In this document: positions 58,392 to 64,000 of the stretch, one piece after another
Position numbering within the stretch: the stretch's first letter is position 1
Layout of the letters: every line of letters starts with the position of its first letter
Assembly (NCBI RefSeq): GCF_016808095.1
Contig: NC_068977.1
Coordinates: 10,228,479 to 10,292,478 of the forward strand
Reading direction: 5' to 3'
Length of the DNA stretch: 64,000 nt
DNA from: Vigna angularis
Lineage: Eukaryota > Streptophyta > Magnoliopsida > Fabales > Fabaceae
Program-made: the position numbers and the translations under genes
The notes under the pieces: generated by a model
What the model saw: only the letters and a program-made list of their open reading frames with translations
What the model was told of the DNA's origin: nothing
Databases searched by the model: none

Positions 58392-60800
58392 TCAAACTCT
58401 AGCATCTTTTGTCCATCTCTTTAATATGTACCGAGATGGAACAATCCTTATGTTCACATAGTCAAGAACTTTTAATGCATGGCAGCATAATATCCCCACG
58501 TACTCAAATTTCATACAGCTACAACTGATTGTCTCATCAGAAGAATCAAATGTAACAGAATACTCCCGTGCATGTTCATATACGCTAACTTTATAATTAT
58601 AAAATGATCCATTTTCAGTGCAATGCTTTATCACTAGATTCAAACATGCTTCATATTCTTTCTGAAATAACTCAAATATCTTTGGTGTGTATGGAGCTCT
58701 TGCATGCTTTAACGTAATGATATCCCCCAGCAACGGTGGCATACGCTGGTTCATGTCATAATTGGCTTCTAATTCCTTGTAGTGCCAATCAGTAACAAGC
58801 TTAACAAGATACTTGAAAAGTGGAAGAATGTCGGAGTCATGCTTTAGGTACCTTTTCAGGTTGCCAGTAAGATTTTGTCTCAGTAGCATGCTTTCTATGT
58901 CAGCACAAAAATATTGTCTTCCATATGCTATAGCCCATCGATGTCTACTTCCAAATATTTGTTGCAACCATTCATTTTCCCAAAGATTATATTTGTCCAG
59001 GAGAGTATTCCATTCATTAACAAAATAATCCTCCTCCTCGTGATGAAAAAGGCAGCTTCTTAAATCATTTACAAAAGAATCAGATCCAGCAGAAACATGA
59101 CTCAGATGCTTGAGGGCATCTTGATAGACATGCCATACACAAACTCGATGATTTGTTTGGGGTAGTATGACATTGATTGCTTCAGCAGTTACAACATCTA
59201 GATCTGTAAGTATCGTCTTTGGCTTTCTTCCAGACATTGCCTCAAGGAAAACTATAAACAGCCACTTCAAAGATTCTACAGATTCATTCTGAAGAAGTGC
59301 AACCCCAAAGATAGTCATTTGCTGGTGATTATTTATACCAAGGAATGGAACAAATGGCCAGGAGTCCTTATAGTATTTATAACTGCTATCAAAACAAACA
59401 ACATCACCAAAATCAGTGTAAGCTATAATCATCTTTGTATCAGCCCAAAATATATTAGTTATTTGATCATCAGCATCAAACTGGAATGCGTAAAAGAAAG
59501 AATGATTCTTTCTTTGCTTGATTTGGAAGTGAAGCTTAATCTTTTCAATTTCTCCCTCCACTTTGCTAGAACATTTGAAAGGTAGTTTATATTCATGGTT
59601 CACGGGATCATAATCCAGACGAGCCTTGCAATTGGTTTCAGAGGTTGATGTAGGCAGCACGTTGGATCCATCCACTATGTTCTTTTCAATTTGAGTAGCA
59701 GTTAACCCCTTTTGTTGTGATCTTAACATGTGCACTCTACATGCAGCAACAAGTTCATGATTATGCTTTTCCTCAAAGTGAGTAACATAATACATACCAT
59801 CAGGTTGGCGAGAAATAACCATTTGGGCCAAACATCCAATTCTAGTATCCTTCCGAGGTTTCTTTGTATTCATATCTTGTTTGTCTTTCTGCCGAAAACC
59901 TTCTCTGAAGCAAGTAAATCGTCGAGATGCCACAGCACCATCAATTTTACTCCTATTTACATAATCTTTTCTTACACTGAAACCTACTCGTCCAGCATAT
60001 GTATTATAAAATTCATATGCATGCTTGTCTGAGTCGAATCCCATTCCCAGTTTTGGTGTCTCATCCAACCCGGATACAGTTAAGTTTGCTTCAATAGCTT
60101 GAGCAAAACTCAATTTTTTCTGTGATGGTAACATATGAGCAGTACAGGGTTTTACAAACTCATGATTGTGCTCAGTTTCAAAATGAGTGACCTGAAATTT
60201 TCCATTCGGCTGACGAGCAATAGTCATGTGTGCCAAGCAACCAGTTCTTGTTTCCTGCTGAAATTTCCTCAAGTATGTACCATTTTTGTTTGGCCGATAA
60301 CCCTGTCTGTGGCAGGTGTATCTTCTGGATACCACTGCACCATTTATCCTACTTTTGTTGACAAAATCCTTTCTTATGCTAAAACCTTTCAGGACAGCAT
60401 ACATGCTATAACATTTGTAAGCATTATCTTCTGATTCAAACTCCATACCAATCTTTGGAGCCACATATATTTCGTTCTCATTTTTCACTTCAGTACTCGG
60501 ACAGGGGTTCTCGCACAACTCTCCACTACTGACATTATCAATATGAAATTTGTCATCATGGAAAATATTTGATGTCTGGCATTCATCATTAATTTTAATA
60601 TGACTATGGTCAACAGCACAAACATTTGGACGTGTACACTCATTCTCAGTGTCAATGACCTTAATAGTGTCTTCTACAGAAGAATCACAGGGGTTCCTAG
60701 TTTGACTCTCTTGCCCCAAAACCACCTCGGCAGATATTGGACATTCATTTTCTGCATCTTCCAGGGGATGCCTTTCTATATCAGGTTCGGTACCCTCCAT
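58392..60800 (-). CDS. FAR1-RELATED SEQUENCE (FRS/FHY3 family) protein with two FAR1 domains
   Basis: About 802 residues. This nuclear family descends from Mutator-like transposases and acts in transcription. Two FAR1-type WRKY-GCM1 zinc fingers lie at about 118-215 (GMEFESEDNAYKCY, HFETEHNHEF) and 250-350 (GMGFDSDKHAYEFY, HFEEKHNHEL). The MULE transposase domain spans about 450-570, with Asp residues in VVCFDSSYK and ILTDLDVV, where the transposase DDE motif would sit. The SWIM zinc finger is CSCMKFEYVGILCCHA at about 759-774. The frame is open upstream to 60884, but I start at the ATG at 60800, because TTTGAACACAG just before it looks like the acceptor of a 5'-UTR intron. The coding part seems to be one exon. 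Confidence 0.92.
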   Translation of the reverse strand: MEGTEPDIERHPLEDAENECPISAEVVLGQESQTRNPCDSSVEDTIKVIDTENECTRPNVCAVDHSHIKINDECQTSNIFHDDKFHIDNVSSGELCENPCPSTEVKNENEIYVAPKIGMEFESEDNAYKCYSMYAVLKGFSIRKDFVNKSRINGAVVSRRYTCHRQGYRPNKNGTYLRKFQQETRTGCLAHMTIARQPNGKFQVTHFETEHNHEFVKPCTAHMLPSQKKLSFAQAIEANLTVSGLDETPKLGMGFDSDKHAYEFYNTYAGRVGFSVRKDYVNRSKIDGAVASRRFTCFREGFRQKDKQDMNTKKPRKDTRIGCLAQMVISRQPDGMYYVTHFEEKHNHELVAACRVHMLRSQQKGLTATQIEKNIVDGSNVLPTSTSETNCKARLDYDPVNHEYKLPFKCSSKVEGEIEKIKLHFQIKQRKNHSFFYAFQFDADDQITNIFWADTKMIIAYTDFGDVVCFDSSYKYYKDSWPFVPFLGINNHQQMTIFGVALLQNESVESLKWLFIVFLEAMSGRKPKTILTDLDVVTAEAINVILPQTNHRVCVWHVYQDALKHLSHVSAGSDSFVNDLRSCLFHHEEEDYFVNEWNTLLDKYNLWENEWLQQIFGSRHRWAIAYGRQYFCADIESMLLRQNLTGNLKRYLKHDSDILPLFKYLVKLVTDWHYKELEANYDMNQRMPPLLGDIITLKHARAPYTPKIFELFQKEYEACLNLVIKHCTENGSFYNYKVSVYEHAREYSVTFDSSDETISCSCMKFEYVGILCCHALKVLDYVNIRIVPSRYILKRWTKDARV

Positions 60801-60804
60801 CAAC

Positions 60805-63385
60805 CTGTGTTCAAAATATACACAAGGAAAACAAGTAAGGGGAAATACTACAGCAGATCCCAAGACAGACTGCGAAACACACACATTAATAGTGTGTTTA
60901 GGTTGTGAAGAGGTGAGAAAAAACCAATTTTAATTTAATGGGAAGCAGCTGGTTTTGGGGTATCTACTGTAACTTTGAAGGTATCCAAATACAAAATTTC
61001 AAATTAGATCAGAACAAAACATGACATACAATCTCTAGGCTACAGGTTATGAGGGCAAAACACTTGAAAAGTTTTAAATCATAGTTATGAATCCTGGATA
61101 GCAGTGAGTAGCACCCAAACCCGAAAACCCAAGGGTGGAACAGATGTTATAAATATTATAATTGTTGAAAATAGTACATTGTAGATGAAATAGGTATAAA
61201 ATATATAAATACACAAAATGCCAGAAATTTTAAAACGTCTAAAATTAAAGACAATTTTAGACCACCAAACATGGAAGACATACAAAAGAGAAAACAACAA
61301 AGAACAAAGATGAAAGACATCTGTAAAGGCCAAAAGAATCTCAGTCTCAGATAAAGAACAGAGCACTGTCAAAGGGAGAGAAGTAAATGTTGCTGCTGAA
61401 GGCATGGGTTGTCTCAAAACCAGAGAGCATCACCAAAGAATGTCAGAGATGGCACCAAAGAGCTGATGTGATTCAATGAAAACCAGGGTTTCATTCAAAC
61501 CCTTTGATTCAATCAAACAGCATATGGTCGCACATATGTTCATTTACATCACTTTACATTTTTCTTCTCCAGAGGGAAAACGGTGAGAAAAAAAAAGGAA
61601 AGTAAAAAATGGAACAACGTAATTTTAACATGGGTTTTGACATTTGTTATTCATTAACAGATTGGACCGTGTTGATATGACTTGAATTAGGATGTGGTAA
61701 GAATTCGGTGAGTTAAATACTCAGCTCAGCTGATGTATGTTTCATAAATATGAAAAAGAGAATAGTACATTTCAAGGAAAAGTTATATGCGATAACATAA
61801 TATCCTTATGCAAGGTGCATACAGCTAAAAGACAGCTCTATAAAAGTTGTACAATACAATAAACAATTATAATTTTAACACTCTCCCTCAAGTTGGAGCA
61901 TATAAATTATAAGCACTAAGCTTGAAACATATAAACTCAATTCTAGGCCCTTCAAAGACTCAATGAGAATGACTACAAATTGGTCTTAGAACTGATAACA
62001 ATGTTCTGTACTAATTTAATTAGGAATAGAGACCTGATTGTTGCATGATACTGAGTATCAAAACCTAAATGCTTCATTTGGAAATCTAATAATAGGTGGA
62101 AACAAATGCAATTGAATCGGGATATTTAATGATGAAATAAAATAAAATTACAACAAATGTTAGACAGAAGCAAATACAGTGTGTTGTTGACAATAAGACA
62201 AGATTGCGGTCTTATTACAGGAGAAGGTTTGAAAACAATAACTTAGAATATAGTTGTAAGGTAGTTTTTACATCTTAGTGTTTGCTAACCGTTAGGCTAG
62301 AACCCTTTTTTATAGGAAGTTTAGGAGAAAATGGGGGATGTTTGACAGCGAATTGAGTTTTGTAACTAGAATAATCTAATGGGAAGGAGAGTGCTCCTTT
62401 GTATCTTTTGTTGTGTGATTGGTGAAATTAGAGAAATTCAGATTTACTCTACTTTGTTTTCTCTGAAAATAGTGTTGATTCATAACATCTATTGGGTTAT
62501 TTAATGAAGTGAAGGAAAATTTTCATTTCATTGTTTGGGAAATAAATGACATCATAAGAAGATTAGTAAACAATAAGTTCATTCAATCTCGTATACTCCT
62601 CCCACCCACATTAAGAAGCAGGACAATATTGAATGGGATGAGATGAGGTAGATTCCATTTTATTCCAAGCAATTTAAACTTCCAAACAATACAAACTACT
62701 GTTATTCCATCATCCCTTTCCATAATGTAAACATAGTCATAAAGTTCAATTTGCATCATAGTAAAACCGTTTTGCATCGTTATCCAATGATGTTTTGACA
62801 ATATTTCACTTTGCAAGATTAAAAATTCAGGAAATATAGACAAATAGAAGTTGAAAATGATACAAACAGTCACTTTAATTCATGAAAGAACCAACCCAGC
62901 AGAGGCTACTAATTCAGGTAATTAATCATAAACAATTGGGGAAACAAGATATTACTCAAACGGCAGTCCTGAAAACTTGCACTACCCACTCTCTCAACAC
63001 TCTGTTTAAGTTCATTTCATATCACAAACACATAAAAAACAAAATATGGAAGACTTCAATCAACCGCTTAAAGATACACACACCAAATGTGAGCACTAGT
63101 GAGAGAACAACCTTTTAGGGTACCCAAAGCAATGAACAAAATCATCAATCACAAACAAACTTGAATAGGGATAAGATTAGCATGAAAGAAAAAAATAAAA
63201 GAATTAGAAAAAGAACAAAGAAGAGAAAATTAGATTCAATTAATGGCACTGAAAATGAGCTTAAGTCAAATTGCTGTAATAAATTGCATTGGTTTCTGTG
63301 TTAATAATTGCATTAATGATGAAAAACAATTAAGATGCATAAAAGAGAAAGCATAGAGAGTGTGAAAGAGATTGGAACCTAACCT
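60805..63385 (-). other. Probable 5'-UTR intron of the FRS gene
   Basis: If the acceptor near 60805 pairs with a donor near 63385 (AG|GTTAGG on the minus strand), one 2.6-kb intron separates the untranslated leader from the coding exon. It contains a copia LTR fragment. No other gene is seen. This is inference from splice-like sites only. Confidence 0.35.
61690..61975 (-). mobile_element. 3' end of a copia element: last codons, purine tract and LTR
   Basis: On the minus strand the last codons of a copia RNase H (LKGPRIEFICFKL, then AYNLYAPT) are followed by a purine tract (CTTGAGGGAGAG) and an LTR starting TGTTAAAATTATAATTG at 61880. The far LTR end is not defined. The family resembles the copia remnant at 48578-49960. 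Confidence 0.6.
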
Positions 63386-63540
63386 AAAGAATTTGAAGAA
63401 CAGTTGGAATTAATAGGACTTAAAATAATTCAGAGCAGTTCCCGCGGTTATCGTCAAAAAACGAAAAGGAGAAAGCGAGCAATTGTTCTCTCTTCAGTTT
63501 CTTGTTCACAAGCTCAGAAAAACTTATTACACATGTAGAG
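63386..63540 (-). other. Candidate first non-coding exon of the FRS gene
   Basis: The sequence is less AT-rich than its surroundings and ends on the minus strand at AATTCTTTAG|GTTAGG, a fair donor site. The exact transcription start cannot be seen. Confidence 0.3.
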
Positions 63541-64000
63541 TCTTGTTTGAATATTCTCTATTTTTATGTTTAGTGTTTTACATGGCTGGATTAATTACTT
63601 TGTAAAACTTAGAAATAATTAATTTAATTAATTATACTAAATTTATCAATAATTATGCTATTATAAGATCAGTTTTTCTAGTATGTGTGGCTACTAAATT
63701 ATAAAAATTATTAAAAACTATTTTTTATATATTTATCTGGTGAGAAAAGAATTTATATATTTATAACTTTTATACTACTTATTTCTCAGTTTTAACCCTC
63801 TTTTCTTACTATTTCTAATTTATCACATTTGGTATAATTTCTAATTAATTGACTGTTTAAAAAAAATGTAAAGATATATAAAATTTAAACTTTAGAAAAA
63901 TATATTATCGATCAGTCATATAAAATTTAAACTTTAGAAAGATATAGATATTTTATATTTAAAAATTATATATGATTATCATATTATCGATCAGTCATAT
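63541..64000. other. AT-rich region upstream of the FRS gene
   Basis: No gene. A short block (ATATAAAATTTAAACTTTAG) is repeated at about 63876 and 63919, and TATTATCGATCAGTCATAT at about 63903 and 63982. Confidence 0.5.

Noticed and set aside
62583..62873. 96-codon minus-strand open frame
   Set aside because: No domain and ordinary spacer composition; it would fall in the presumed FRS leader intron.

Overview
This window is plant nuclear DNA. It is AT-rich, its genes are split by GT-AG introns, and it is crowded with nested LTR retrotransposons and DNA transposons. The gene families and the style of the repeats suggest a eudicot, probably a phaseoloid legume such as Phaseolus or Vigna. The species guess is inference; nothing in the sequence proves it. 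No bacterial-type operon, CRISPR array, tRNA or rRNA gene was seen.

Five host genes are supported. The last two exons of an R2R3-MYB transcription factor occupy 1-807 (+), with the start outside the window. An intron-poor P-class PPR protein with a C-terminal SMR-like region lies at 11909-14458 (-). It resembles the Arabidopsis At1g79490/EMB2217 type. An eight-exon gene at 36126-44647 (+) encodes an 812-residue peptidyl serine alpha-galactosyltransferase-like protein with two tandem copies of the catalytic domain. A nine-exon gene at 53841-57383 (+) encodes a 609-residue TPX2/WVD2-like microtubule protein. A FAR1-RELATED (FRS) protein, itself derived from a MULE transposase, lies at 58392-60800 (-), tail to tail with the TPX2 gene.

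Between the genes are layers of transposons. At 2190-6700 an old copia element is split by a 1358-bp SIRE-like solo LTR with target duplication CAATA. A CACTA element follows at 6770-7637 (TAT duplication). At about 7990-9925 is an inverted-repeat element that seems to carry a captured gene start. A small non-autonomous LTR element sits at 15034-16196 (AAAGG), and a TRIM on the minus strand at 18623-19375 (AGAAC). A SIRE-like copia element at 22455-29391 (AAGTC) looks recent but is broken, and its 3' LTR has lost about 680 bp. A nearly perfect palindromic MITE lies at 31159-31473 (9-bp duplication), and a MULE-like element at 32870-35230 (10-bp duplication). From 45702 to 49960 a LARD-like element, a copia RT/RNase H remnant, an LTR joined to interiors on both sides and a second solo LTR lie nested together.

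The genes do not form a pathway. The neighbourhood reads as ordinary housekeeping and regulatory genes separated by transposon nests. The best candidates for something unusual are the internally duplicated glycosyltransferase gene, the captured gene fragment, the MULE with an array of GAACGCT-like motifs, and the nest in which two unrelated elements inserted almost at the same position of one host repeat motif. All coordinates, identities and mismatch counts were worked out by eye.
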